This document shows, one piece after another, positions 23,100 through 34,166 of a DNA stretch of 64,000 bases. The stretch's first letter is position 1. Each line of letters begins with the position of its first letter. The DNA lies in assembly GCF_008831285.2 (NCBI RefSeq), contig NC_045146.1:5344972-5408971 (forward strand), read 5' to 3'. The notes under the pieces are model-generated. The model had not been told where the DNA came from, did not search any database, and saw only the letters and a program-made list of their open reading frames with translations. Source of the DNA: Nymphaea colorata (lineage: Eukaryota > Streptophyta > Magnoliopsida > Nymphaeales > Nymphaeaceae). The position numbers were made by a program, and so were the translations under genes.

Positions 23100-24480
23100 T
23101 GTAGTGGAGAACCGCCTCCTAATTAGGGATTAAGTAGGCAACATTCCACAATGCAATTCTATTGTGGTGTTTTTACTATATTTAATTGTCATCTTTATGT
23201 CACGCTTTTAACTGTAGCTTCAAATTCATTGGATATGAACTCTTTTCTATGGTCAATTCTTAATTTTGTCAACTTAGGTGAGCTTTTTTTCTTTGCTTAA
23301 GCTTTGAATTTTTGAAAATAAAAATTATTTAGACTTTTTTAGAAAAACATATTCACATCATTATGCTAAAAAATAATCGTTAAAAAGCCAAAAAAAAATT
23401 GTTTCTGAGATTTTTGTCTACATTGGTACAATGCACCAACTTAAGGGCATGTTTTGCCTTCTATTGCAAGTCTGGAACATGAAATCTTTTTTTAAGGATA
23501 AAGCCTTCACATATGGTATACATAAGAAAGCCAATCACCAAATTTTTTTGTTTTAACATTTCCAAACTTTGATAAGTTAAGGGACCAAATTTTAAATGCC
23601 GACTATTTGATTTATTCAATCTTTAAATTCGTTTGTTGTCCTTTATATGAAATCATTTTCAATGGAAACTATTTTTTCCTGATATTTTCACTTTGCCTAT
23701 TAACTTCTGACTATTCTTGTCAATTATAATGCACTACATGTCATTAAGACTGATTGGGTATCCCTTTTGTATATTCTAACTAACACCCAGTTAATCTTAT
23801 GCTAAACTAAATACGTAAACGACATCTTGCATAAGTTTAGTTTGGCCAACTTTGGTTTTGACAACAATGAATCATTTGCCTTCAAAAATTTTTGAATTTA
23901 CCTCTCTTGTTCGCACTTTAGTGATGTCAAATTCACCTAATTTGACAAAACACTTTCATTTTTAGTCACATAGATGCTATAACCGATTGTTACATACCAT
24001 ATTTCAGATCCCTTTGTTCAATGTCCATGCAAGAGAAAACAACTTGATCTCTCATATTCATTTTCTAAAAAATTTGGCTTCATGATTCACTTCATGCTTT
24101 TCTTGAAACCAATAACCTTTTTTAGAATAATTTTGCTATTCAGCAATTTGTTCATCTGAATTGACATTATTTGTACTCGTGTGCACATTTCTTGCATACA
24201 TGGCAATTTATTGGTTAAACTTTCTTTGCTATGTAAAATAATTTTCCCTTCATCAGGACTTTGACAAGCTTAATTTCTTCATTTTAAAATTTGGGATTCT
24301 TTGTTGGAGACTTCTTTTTCTTCATCAATATTCAGTTTTGTTTAAAATGCACCTTCAATAATGTAGGACTCAAACTTTGAAATTTACTTTTCGTGTGCCT
24401 CAAGAGATCCCAACAATTTTCATAATAATGTAGTTGATATTAATGATAGACTTGATATTTCTTTGCTTCTTTTATGACAG
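23100..24480 (-). pseudogene. Decayed copia fragment: protease, pre-integrase, integrase
   Basis: Minus-strand reading. A protease to pre-integrase linker at about 23960-23690 contains VKTKVGQTKLMQDVVYV and, further on, GYPISLNDM and IIIDKNSQKLIGKVK. A pre-integrase block at about 23590-23420 reads KFGPLTYQSLEMLKQKNLV and then CEGFILKKRFHV. Integrase text from about 23420 to 23110 includes LKLVHCTNV, KEFISNEFEATVKSV and a TPQxN-IVE block. The reverse transcriptase expected below 23100 is missing, replaced by the GC-richer island. Many stops are present. Sequence up to about 24900 is probably its gag but is unreadable. Confidence 0.65.
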
Positions 24481-25127
24481 CTATGATGTGGGAAAATTTC
24501 TAAAAGTCTTCTCATCATTTTCTCTATCTTAAATTTTATAAACATGACTCCTTATTTTATTATGATTTCAATAACTCTAGAAAGGAACTTCTAAATAATA
24601 TTATTGTTCTCCATAAAAATGTATCAAAATATCTCATAATCTTTCAATCATGATGGAGTTGAATTTCTTGAAATATTGTAATCTATTTTATAAGATATTT
24701 GAGGATTCTTTGGATAAAGTGGTGCTCATGATTTGAAGAAAGATTATATTACTCACCCAAGCTGGACATGTGGAAGTGCCTTTGCATCATTTTTATTATC
24801 ATTGATTTTTTTTTTCATTTTTTGATGTTTATAATGTAAGAAATGCATCATGTATAGGCCTTTCTTAACTCTTTTGGATGATCTCCCAAACCTCTTGTGA
24901 GACAGGCAAAGTCTTTATTTTGGGACCCTAAAATTATAGGTGGTGCTTGGATGATACCCACACAAAACCTGGTTTCCTCATAACTAGGTTTTGTAGATAC
25001 TGGTTTCCTAGCTTTTCTATTTGTATGACAACAAGAAGACTGGGCTTTTACTTTTCTAACCTAATTTTTTGTTTGGATGACAAAAACAACTTTTTGATAT
25101 ATAAATTAGGCTTCAGTTGGATGTTGA
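24481..25127. other. Unassigned, with a TIR-like motif at about 24940
   Basis: AGGTGGTGCTTGGATGATAC near 24939 resembles the GCATTTGGATGACAC ends of the TIR-bounded segment, and TTTGTTTGGATGACAAA occurs near 25070. No convincing partner end was found, and the LTR copy C begins at 25128. Confidence 0.25.
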
Positions 25128-28100
25128 TGTTTGCACCCCAAAATTTATGTTGGCTTTTAGAGTGCTTCAAAAAAATGAGGTTTTATTTTAAAATAAGAGA
25201 GAAAGGGACTCGCCCATCGGTACGAGGATTGACCGTTTCCATCACCTTTACCGGGGGTAACTAATCCAAGGGCTATTCTTAATTTTGATGCATTTCATTT
25301 TTACTTAACATCTCCTTCATTCTAGATGCAATGTGGTGCTTGGAAATAATGTTGAAGATTTGATATTTCAACGAACTAATCTGTGCCTTCCATGGTGGAA
25401 ACAACTTTTGGATGAGAAAAGTTTGAAAGATCATTTAAGAGTGTAAACCATTTTGATTTAGGAGATTTTGGAATCAAAGAATCTTTACAAATATCGTTTG
25501 GAAACCTTTGGAAGATAATATAGGTATTTTGAAGATCACTTTTCAAAGTCAATTTAGTGTTCTCTTTAAGTAGGTTTAAGAATTTTCCTCTAATTCGGTT
25601 ACTACCTACGTAGAGCTTCATCTCATCTTGCTTAGATTCTTTAAGAGAGGTTCTCATGATCATTTGTAAACTTCACAAGTGAATGTGAATGTATGAACTC
25701 ATTGACCCTATATGATTAGAAGCAGATCATTTATTATTGTCATAACATTCATCTAAAAGCACTCCTTCCATCACATACATCTAAGTTTCTTATTTTAATT
25801 TATATAATTGTAGTGAATATTCTTATGCAGAGAGAAAAAGTTTTTTAAAAATAGAATGAGGTTGTAGACCATCAAATTTGATTTCAATATTAGATCATTA
25901 CTTGAGTTTTGGTCTCAGTAAAGTCAATAAACAACGATTAAAATCTTAGACCTAAGGGAACTGGGAACTGGTGTTTGAAAAAAATGAAAGAAAGGAAAGG
26001 AAAAGAAACAAGAAATGATTCTTAGTAAGGTCTTATTTTAAAAGAAAGAGGTGCATATATAATATATGTATGTGAAAACTTATAAAAGAAAGATAGGGTT
26101 CTTGCTTTCAAAATTCTTTTGAAAACGTGATTTTAAATATTTTTATACATGAGCATAAAACAACAATCATTCCATCTATTGCAAAAAAATCTATTTCTTT
26201 CACCATTGGGTATGAAAGAAAATCAAACACATGAAATGGAGAACAACATGAGAAAACTCTCACTGGGATCCCTAATTGGGTGATTACGAGAAAATATAAA
26301 CGTGAGAATGTCATGAAGATACATTTTAACATGTACACATCCGTGAAGGGTTTTCTCTGGTTGGATAAATCTCAACCTCAAAATCAACATGATAATGAAG
26401 AAATCCCAACCCAAACGCTCATTCTTACAATTTATTTGCATATTAATTAAGAAAAAGAGATCAGTCTACTATGCATGAACATCATCTCAAACATGAACAA
26501 TGAATAAAAAAAATGTAAGAAGCATATTTCTGAAATAAATGATGAAATGCACTTTATGTGCACTGTTTGCATCCCCAAAATTTTTGTTTTTTTAGAGTGC
26601 TCCAGAAAAATGAGATTTTTATTTGAAAATAAAAGAGAAAGGGACTCGCTCATCGGTACGATGATCAACCATTCTCGGCGCCCTTACCGGGGGCAATCAA
26701 TCCAAGGGCTATGTTTATTATTGATGCGTTTCACTTTGGCTTAAACATCTTTTCTACATGCAGTGTAGAAGAATATTGAAAGTTTGATGTTTCAAACTTT
26801 TGAAAAGGTTCTTGAACATTTGCTTGAGAATATGAAACATTTTGATGAAAACTAGAGTTGGGAAATCTTTTAAATAACATTTGAAAAGCTTGGGGAATTA
26901 CTTTGAAGTCGTTTTAGTGTTCTCTTAAGACTTTAAGTAGGCTTGATATTTTGCTCTAATTCGGTTACCACCTAGTTAGAGCTTCATCTCATCTTGCTTA
27001 AATTCTTTTAGAGATGTGTTCGTGCTCATTTGTGATATTGAGTGGAAGTGAATGCATTGATGTATCAATCCTAAGGAAAAATGACTCATTCCTACCACAA
27101 CATTCATCTTAAGGCATTTCTACCATAACATACATCTAAGGTTTTTGTTTTTATAATTATCATATATAAGAAAGAAAAGTTTTTGAAAATGGCTTGAGAT
27201 TGTAGACCATCAAGCATGAATCCAATATTGGGTCATTACTTGAGTTGTGGTCTTAATGAAGTCGGTAAATGAAAAATTAAAATATTAAATGGTAAGATGT
27301 TGGAAGAATGAAAAAGATGAAGGATTACATCCAAAGAGGGATATAGAGAAAGAAAAAGATCTTGAAAATCATAAAATCACATGTTTTGAAAAAGAAAGAT
27401 ATATATTCACATACATATATGAAAGCTTATGAAAATGATTTTTATATCAAGTAGAGAAGAGAAGATCATTTTAGAAAGAGAAAGAGAGATTTTAAAATGG
27501 AATACACATACATATATATATATTTATATATACGTATACGAGAGTTTATAAAAGTATGTTAAATCATAGAAAGAGAAACAACAAAGAAAGATATTCATGT
27601 GCATGCATACGTATATAATATATACGCATATGTTTTCATGAATATGAAAATCAAGGAATGATTTGAAAATAACCGACTTCAAATTTTGATATAGGCCGGA
27701 AGGGAGCTTGGACTCATGCAAGAGCCTAAGCTAAGTCTCCAAGGCCGCATTAGAGATATTTCTTTTGAAAATGTTTTGGAAAATATGATTTATATAAGAA
27801 CATAGAATGTTATGATTTGGTTTGCCACAAGGAATATATTTATTCCACCGTTGGGTATGAAAGAAAACAAATCATACAATAAGATGCTCATTAGGGTTCC
27901 TAATGGGATGATTAAAAGGAAACTAACGTGAAATGTCATGCAAATGCATATTAACATTTACATATTCGTGAGGGTTTCCCTGGGTTGGACAAGTCCCAAC
28001 CTCAAAAATCAATATGGAGATAAAGAATCTCCAAACCACACTTTCATTTCCACCATATATTCACATATAAATGAAAAACCAAGCAACTATGCATGGATAA

Positions 28101-28787
28101 TATATAGACAATATTCAATGAGAGAGAGAGAGAGAGAAATGGAAAGAGAAAGATTCAACTAGTAGGGAGGGCATGAAGTAACTATGAAATGAAAGATCAT
28201 CTCATCTTTCCATGCTCCTGGTGCGCTTGAGCATAGCCTCTTGTCTCTAAAAAAAAGAAATAGAGTGTTATCTCCTTTGACAATGGGGAGAGGAAGATGA
28301 GAAGAAAATGAGGAAAGTAAAAGAAGTATATATTCAAGAAAGGAAAGAGCAACAACAACAAGATTATATTTGAGAAAATGAATAACATGATTTAATTGTA
28401 GAATGAAATATTATCTCATCTTTTCATGCTCCCGGTGCTCTCGAGTATAGCCTCTTGACTCTAAAATAGAGAGTGAGAGCTATCTCATATGACCATGGGG
28501 AGATGAAGAAGAGAGGAAAGAAAATAAAGAATGGAGTGAGGTTTGGATTACATACCTCTAAATGAGAATGGCTTAGAGAAAATGAACATCTTAACTTGAA
28601 GATTCTCTTGAGTGAAGCTCCAAGATAATGCCTCCAAGAGGGTTGTAACTTACTCCAAATTGGAGAAGAAGAGAAATTGAAAAAGGAAGAGGGAGAGAGA
28701 AAGAGCTCAAGAGAAACCCTAAGTCTTCAACTGAGAATACTCTAGGTTTCTCCCAAAGCTCTTGCCCAAGAGGGGGAAAGTGGAAGG

Positions 28788-28795
28788 TATTTATA
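28788..28795 (-). promoter_or_regulatory. TATA box in LTR B
   Basis: TATAAATA on the minus strand within CACTATAAATACC. The same box in the same local context occurs at 31413-31420 (C), 44391-44398 (D) and, as TATAAAAA, at 34969-34976 (A). This conservation supports a real core promoter and fixes the LTR orientation. Confidence 0.5.
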
Positions 28796-28839
28796 GTGGA
28801 TTTTGGAGCCCAAACCTAAAATTTGATTTTTTTTTGTAA

Positions 28840-29190
28840 AAGACCAAAATCGCCCTCTAAAAGGAGGTTCTTTGTCAAAAAGGAGGGACAAATGGGTCTT
28901 GTTTACAAAAAAAACCAAAATTACCCTTTAAAAGGAGGTTCTTCGTCAAAAAAGAAGGGCAAATGGGTCTTGTTTACCAAAAAGACCAAAATTGCCCTCT
29001 AAAAGGAGGTTCTTTGTCAAAAAGGAGGGGGAAATGGGTCTTGTTTACCAAACATACCAAAATTACTCTCTAAAATAAAGTTCTTTATAAAAAATGAGGG
29101 AAAAATGAGTCTTGTTTACCCAAAAGACCAAAATCACCCTCTAAAAAGAGGTATTTTTGTTAAAAAGAAGGGCAAATGGGTCTCAAATGT
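28840..29190. repeat. 71-bp tandem repeats in LTR B
   Basis: Five units with period 71, each containing GACCAAAAT, CCCTCTAAAA, GGAGGTTCTT and AATGGGTCTTGTTTACC. Anchors ACCAAAA are at 28843, 28914, 28985, 29056 and 29127. A second array of five units (30534-30870) is in the truncated 5' LTR. Confidence 0.9.
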
Positions 29191-29329
29191 TTGATTTGGA
29201 TTTGAACTTGGGTTTTTGGATCTAATTTGGATTTGGATTGTGGCTTTGGACCAATTTAGATCCAAAAATTAGGTTTTGTGTTTTTAGTAAAAGAGGGCAT
29301 TCTTTTTTGAAAAAATTGGGGTGATTACA

Positions 29330-29346
29330 GATGCCCCTCTTTGTTA
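29330..29346 (-). other. Candidate polypurine tract of element B
   Basis: On the minus strand AACAAAGAGGGGCATC abuts the 3' LTR start TGTAATCACC. Its placement immediately upstream of an LTR beginning with TG is what an LTR retrotransposon needs for plus-strand priming, and it supports minus-strand orientation. Confidence 0.5.
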
Positions 29347-29429
29347 CTGAGTCGGTGCTAACTGTGCTTAGTGACAAAGATAAGCACCACAAATTTTTCA
29401 AACAAAACATTTTTGGAGGGATGTTTTAG

Positions 29430-29770
29430 ACTTAACCCCCTTACCTGAATGGGTTGTTTGAGCTTATATTGCAGGTTTAACCCCTTGCCTGCATGGGTTT
29501 GCCAATATTGAATTCAAGTTTAACCCCCCTGAAATGGGTTGCCTTGGCTCGCATTGCAAGTTTAACCCCTTACCTGTGTGCATTGCGTTAGCTTGTAGGT
29601 CCAACCGCTTACCTGTGTGGGCTGCATTGACTTGTAGTGCAGGTTTAACCCCTTTACCTGCGTGGGTTGCGTTGACTTGTAGTGCAGGTTTAACCTCTTT
29701 ACCTGCGTGGGTTGCTTTGGCTTGCATTGCATGTTTAACCCCTTACCTGTGTGGGTTACTCTTTTGTCCA
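29430..29770. repeat. 45-bp minisatellite in element B interior
   Basis: About seven units of period 44-45 with core GTTTAACCCCTTACCTG, CGTGGGTTGC and CTTGTAGTGC; starts include 29597, 29641 and 29686. Since 45 is a multiple of three, the array stays open in several frames on both strands, giving 15-residue protein repeats that are probably artefacts of the period. Confidence 0.85.
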
Positions 29771-30533
29771 TAGTTTCAGATTTTGCCCCTTTCCTGAATG
29801 ATTTGCTCAATAACAAGTGGCAATGCTAGGAAATAACCTTCATCATCTTGAACACCTTTGTTGAAGCAATGGCTGAGACCCTATTGCTCTTTCATTGGTT
29901 GTGAAAAGAAAATTTCCTATCACCTCCAGCGCCTTTTGGTAATTGTTTTCACCCAAGGCTGGATTTTGAACTTGTTAAAATTCCCCAAACTAGTGTTTGG
30001 GTTGAGCTTGCTTCAAAAAAGCCCTTAGCCAAACGGCCAAGTTGCGCTTGCTCCATAAAATTCTCTTGTCAAATGGCATGGTTGAGCTAGCTTTTAGAAA
30101 ACTCCGGGCCTAGCGGCCGGATTGCACTTGATCAAATCTTCACCTTAATAGCTGGTTGATTTGATTGAGATATGATCCTTTTTTCTATGGACAATGATAA
30201 TTGTTCATGAGAAATATTTGTCGCAAAAAAAATTTTAAAATGACCTTAAAATATTAAAAAAAATGCCCAAGTATTAGCAATTGTCATGATTGATAAAGGA
30301 AAGAATGTTGCGTAGAAGATAAATGGCTGATGTCTTGGATTGAGACAGAGGCCAATAAAGTAATGAAAATTGCCTCAATCAAATAAAGTATGTGCTAAAT
30401 TATAAAAATGAGGTATATGTTCCCTTAACAAGGAAATGAGGGTGCAAGGTAATGACATATGTATGAACTTTGGTATGCAAGAATTTGTGTTTTGTCTTTG
30501 AGGTGAAGAAATTAAGACAAAGCTTGTAAGAGA

Positions 30534-31016
30534 GAAATTGCCCTCTAAAAGGAAGTTCTTTGTCAAAAAGGAGAGGCAAATGGGTCTTGTTTACCAAAAA
30601 GACCAAAATTGCCCTCTAAAAGGAGGTTCTTTGTCAAAAAAGAGGGGCAAATGGGTCTTGTTTACCAAAAAGACCAAAATTACCCTCTAAAAGGAGGTTC
30701 TTTGTAAAAAATGAGGGGCAAATGGGTCTTGTTTACCAAAAAGACCAAAATTGCTCTCTAAAATGAAGTTCTTTATAAAAAAGGAGGGGCAAATGGGTTT
30801 TGTTTACCAAAAAGACCAAAATCACCCTCTAAAAAGAGGCCTTTTTGTTAAAAGAAAGGCAAATGGGTCTCAAATGCTTGATTTGGATTTGAACTTGGGT
30901 TTTTGAATCTAATTTGGATTTGGATTGTGGCTTTGGACCAATTTAGATCCAAAAATTGGGTTTTGTCTTTTTAATAAAAGAGGGCATTCTTTTTGAAAAA
31001 ATTTGGAGTGATTACA
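30534..31016 (-). repeat. Truncated 5' LTR of element B
   Basis: This 483-bp segment matches 28846-29329, that is, the five 71-bp repeats and the LTR start. It ends at the TGCAC duplication. The remaining 2.3 kb of this LTR is missing. Confidence 0.8.
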
Positions 31017-31412
31017 TGCACTCAAAAGTAGCTCTTGACTCCGAATAGAAAGTCTTTAAAGTTTTCTTGCACGGCCATAGGGAGGTGGCGAAGGAAAACA
31101 AAAATCAACAAAAATGAGAAAATGACTACATACCTCTAATGGAAATTATTTTAGAAACAAGTCCCATTCTTCGGATGATCCTAGGGCGTCCTCGAGCAAC
31201 ACTCCAAGATGTTGACGATATTTCTCCAAGAGGTCTCTTTGTGCACCCTTGAAGAGTTGGAAGTTGGAGAAACTTATTCCCAAGGTTAGAGAAGAAGAAG
31301 ATGAGAGGAGAAAATTTAAGAGAGAACTAGGGAAAATTCTAATTATTCAAGTGAGAAAGCACTAGAGATTTTCTAAGGGTTAACTCATGCCCAATAGAGA
31401 AGATTGTAAGGG

Positions 31413-31420
31413 TATTTATA
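31413..31420 (-). promoter_or_regulatory. TATA box in LTR C
   Basis: TATAAATA on the minus strand, followed by CCCTTACAATCTTC, equivalent to the boxes in LTRs B, D and A. Confidence 0.45.
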
Positions 31421-32561
31421 AGGAATTTTGGAGCCAAAAATCAAATTTTGCATTTTTTTTAATTTAACAATATTTTTATGCGAATTTTAAGTTTTTTTAA
31501 TAATTTTATTTTTTAAAATAAGTTTTGACTAAATGGAATTAGCCCTTAGCCTGCAAATAACCCTTTGAGTGTGGGCAGGCTAATGCCTACCCGTCAGACC
31601 TAAAACCACCCTCAAGGGGGCGGTTTTAACCAAAATAAGCCTGCCTCAGCACGGCCACATGCGCGCAGCTGTGATTGGCTGCTCGGCCACGCACACGCGT
31701 GCTGCCTGGCATGGCCCTGCCACACACCGCGACACACCAAGTTTGTATGAGGGGGACAAAATGCCCCCTTATTGGCATGTTTTTGGACCAATAAGAGGTG
31801 GCTTTCGGCTCCCTTTCCCTCAAGGGATCCAACTCATTAAAAAAACATTAAAATTATTTTCTTTAAAAAACGCATATTAAAGGGTAAAATGGTCTTTTGT
31901 AATAAATAGGGCCGACTCCATTTTGAGGGATTCCAGGTTCATTTTAGATCTGGATCGGGTTCGCTTGATCGCCAACGCATTCTAGTTGATGCCTGAGGCT
32001 TGGATCAAGGGTTAGGAGAGTGTTTTAAGCTCAAAACACATTTTTTGGCTCAAAAACGAGACACAAAACAAATGGAAGGTTAGTGCATGTATAGTGGCGC
32101 TCGATAGCATTGAAATTTGTTGTTTTGGTCTCGACTTTGGATTTTGAGTTTGAAATTCTCGATTTAGATCTAAACTTTGGTTTTGAATCTAAATTGGATC
32201 TGAGAGTGGCTTTATGGGTCCGATTTCCTAGTTTGACTTAATTTCATTCGTGGGGGTTTAGTTATGGGCTTTGGCTTTGTATTTCAGATTAAGATCTGCA
32301 TTTTAGTTCTAAGACTTGGATTTGGATCTGAATCTTGGTCTAACATTGGATCTTAGACTTGAATCTTGCATTTGAACTCAGATATGGGTCTAGATATCCA
32401 TTTTGGATTGAGTAGTCATGAACTGGGCTTAAGTACAAATATAGAAATTTGTTTTAGGTCTAAGGTTGGGTTCGGGTCCAAAATTAGATCCCAATAATTG
32501 TAAAGATGATTGGAATAACTGAGAATCTTGTTTGAGTAATATAGTCTTTCGGAAAATGATA

Positions 32562-33792
32562 GTTATGAACACACTCAAACTTTATCCAAAACTGTTAGGC
32601 ATACTACAATTACAACATATTGTAAAATTAGTGCAAAAAACGAACAATCGGTTCTTCTTTCTCTTACTTGGGGCAACTTGGTAAAGGAAATATGAACAAC
32701 TCCTGCATGTGTATTGCTTTGAACATGTTTTTTGTGACTAAAGTGGAAGAGAGTGAAGGAAATTCATGGCCATCAAGAAAGAACTGTGAATCGGACCTTG
32801 GCCTCCGTGATGAGAAGCACCTATGTTTTCTTGCAACATTTGCATTATCAAACCACCAGTTCCTTCTATGGCAGCAATTTGCCACTTCCATATACTAGAA
32901 TTAGTCTAAAACCAAGACAAAATGATAGTAGTTTGAAATTTGAATTTAGAGCTAAATAAACAAATAATATTTTTGCAAACTACATGCATCGTCATTTATC
33001 TTGACATTAACATACCAAGTATAAAAGATGAACATTTTTTTAACCAAAATGCAGAATGTATGTGTTATTATAAAAAGAATGCATTTTTTATGCATGAACA
33101 ATGTTGAAAACTAAATACCTAAAATATGCTTAGATCAAAGGAGCGAAGTATATATGTACATGCCAATGTGCACTCACACTCATGCACACTTATATTATAA
33201 GAACTTGTACCAAAAGGAAATTAAGTGTTGGCTTCAAGCGGATGATAGTAAATGATATTTTACTTCACTTAAGTTGGTCTAGAGTCAAAAAGATAGGACG
33301 ACTCCAGCAATTTCACTGATCCTGCATAGACATAAAAGTCATAGAGGAACTCCCATTTGCCTGTATCAGCATTAGTTTCTAGCAAAAATATCAACACTAG
33401 GACCAACTAGGAACTCCCATTGTTGAAACAAAAAGGCAAATGTAGAAAATGAGAGGTAGAACTGGACCAGTAGGAAGGAATTGCCATGACTAGTAAAGAG
33501 ATCTACCTGCGCATGCTTAAATTCACCATTGATCACATTGCTATTCATTCCAGCATAAAGACATGCTTTATAATGTGAATTGACAATTAGAATAAAGATG
33601 AAATGTCCAATTAGATGAAATGTAATAATATAGGCGGCTCCCTTTTCAAATTATCAGCAAATTTGGCAACAAAAAAGTGAATGTCGACCTTCAATGAACT
33701 GTTGAACCAAAAATTGCATGTATCAAATTTTCATTGGAAGAGTCCACTAGAACAACAGGTCAGACACAATAGCTAAAAGTTCAAAAAACACT
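32562..33792. other. Unassigned sequence with one weak open frame
   Basis: Between LTR C and the copia LTR. Frames of 75-76 residues at 32668-32898 (plus) and 32664-32891 (minus) overlap almost completely and have no recognised motif, so neither can be called a gene. No terminal repeats were found. Confidence 0.3.
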
Positions 33793-34153
33793 TGTTACAG
33801 AACCAATTCATGCGGCAAAGGATGATCATATGCATAAGTTGGACAAATCTGATAAATCTGATACCAAGAAATCAAAAGATGATGCGCCAGTTGCCAAAAA
33901 TCAGGAGTTGTTGAAGAAGAGAATGACGTCCAAATCTCTTTATCTAAGGAAAGAGATAAAATAGGAAGCAATGTCTTAAACAAAACAAGTTGTAACAACT
34001 CCACGCTTTTAGGAGTTGAAGATTGTGTTTTGTTCTCTTTAAATAGTGGAACCTCTATCTCTCATAACATGTTGAAGAGAATAGAGATACTTTGAGGACT
34101 TAGGTGATATCAGCACCGAACCTCCTTAAAATTTCTTGTTCATATCTTTTTCA
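33793..34153 (+). repeat. 5' LTR of plus-strand copia element F (left end uncertain)
   Basis: The right end is firm: ...TTTTTCA at 34153, immediately followed by the primer-binding site TGGTATCAGAG. The left end is a guess at TGTTACAGAACC (33793). The segment contains a TTTAAATAG promoter-like box near 34039. No 3' partner exists in the window, since the element is truncated near 39900. Confidence 0.45.
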
Positions 34154-34166
34154 TGGTATCAGAGAT
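34154..34166 (+). promoter_or_regulatory. Copia F primer-binding site, split by LTR A
   Basis: TGGTATCAGAG at 34154-34164 is the initiator-Met-tRNA primer site. LTR copy A inserted within it: the target duplication reads GAGAT before (34162-34166) and GAGCT after (37386-37390) the insertion, so the original site was TGGTATCAGAGCT. Confidence 0.75.

Larger units (their letters stand above)
26564..29329 (-). repeat. Full 3' LTR of element B
   Basis: A 2766-bp LTR with TG...CA ends. Its upstream part (29190-28840) consists of the 71-bp repeats. A TATAAATA box lies on the minus strand at 28788-28795. The rest aligns with copies A, C and D, including microsatellites near 27490-27540 and 28118-28150. 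Confidence 0.75.
26564..31016 (-). mobile_element. LTR element B, nested in copy C, 5' LTR truncated
   Basis: Bounded by a perfect 5-bp target duplication TGCAC at 26559-26563 and 31017-31021. Read on the minus strand it has a truncated 5' LTR (31016-30534, only the first 483 bp), an internal region of about 1.2 kb (30533-29330) without recognisable gag or pol, a purine-rich tract just before the next LTR, and a full 3' LTR (29329-26564, 2766 bp, TGTAATCACCCC to GGGGATGCAAACA). The intact target duplication means an internal deletion after insertion removed the rest of the 5' LTR, the primer site and some interior. Confidence 0.75.
25128..32561 (-). mobile_element. Long LTR (copy C), interrupted by element B
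   Basis: A roughly 3.0 kb LTR in two pieces, 25128-26563 and 31017-about 32561, split by the 26564-31016 insertion. Written on the plus strand it begins TGTTTGCACCCCAAAA; the far end near TGATAG is eroded. Corresponding segments line up with copy D on both sides of the split (for example GCATATTTC before and TCTTTAAAG after it). A TATAAATA box on the minus strand at 31413-31420 sets orientation. Flanks GTTGA and GTTAT agree at three of five positions, so the target duplication is uncertain. No coding capacity is visible, and no internal region is left, consistent with a solo LTR. Confidence 0.7.

Noticed and set aside
25128-29329. Plus-strand orientation for LTRs B, C and D
   Set aside because: TG...CA ends are symmetric, but the TATAAATA boxes and the purine tract abutting LTR B point to the minus strand.
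29464-29816. Overlapping repeat-containing open frames on both strands
   Set aside because: They come from a 45-bp minisatellite whose period is a multiple of three; no start context, domain or transcript signal supports them.
28840-30870. CRISPR-like array
   Set aside because: The units are direct tandem repeats without unique spacers, in a plant LTR.
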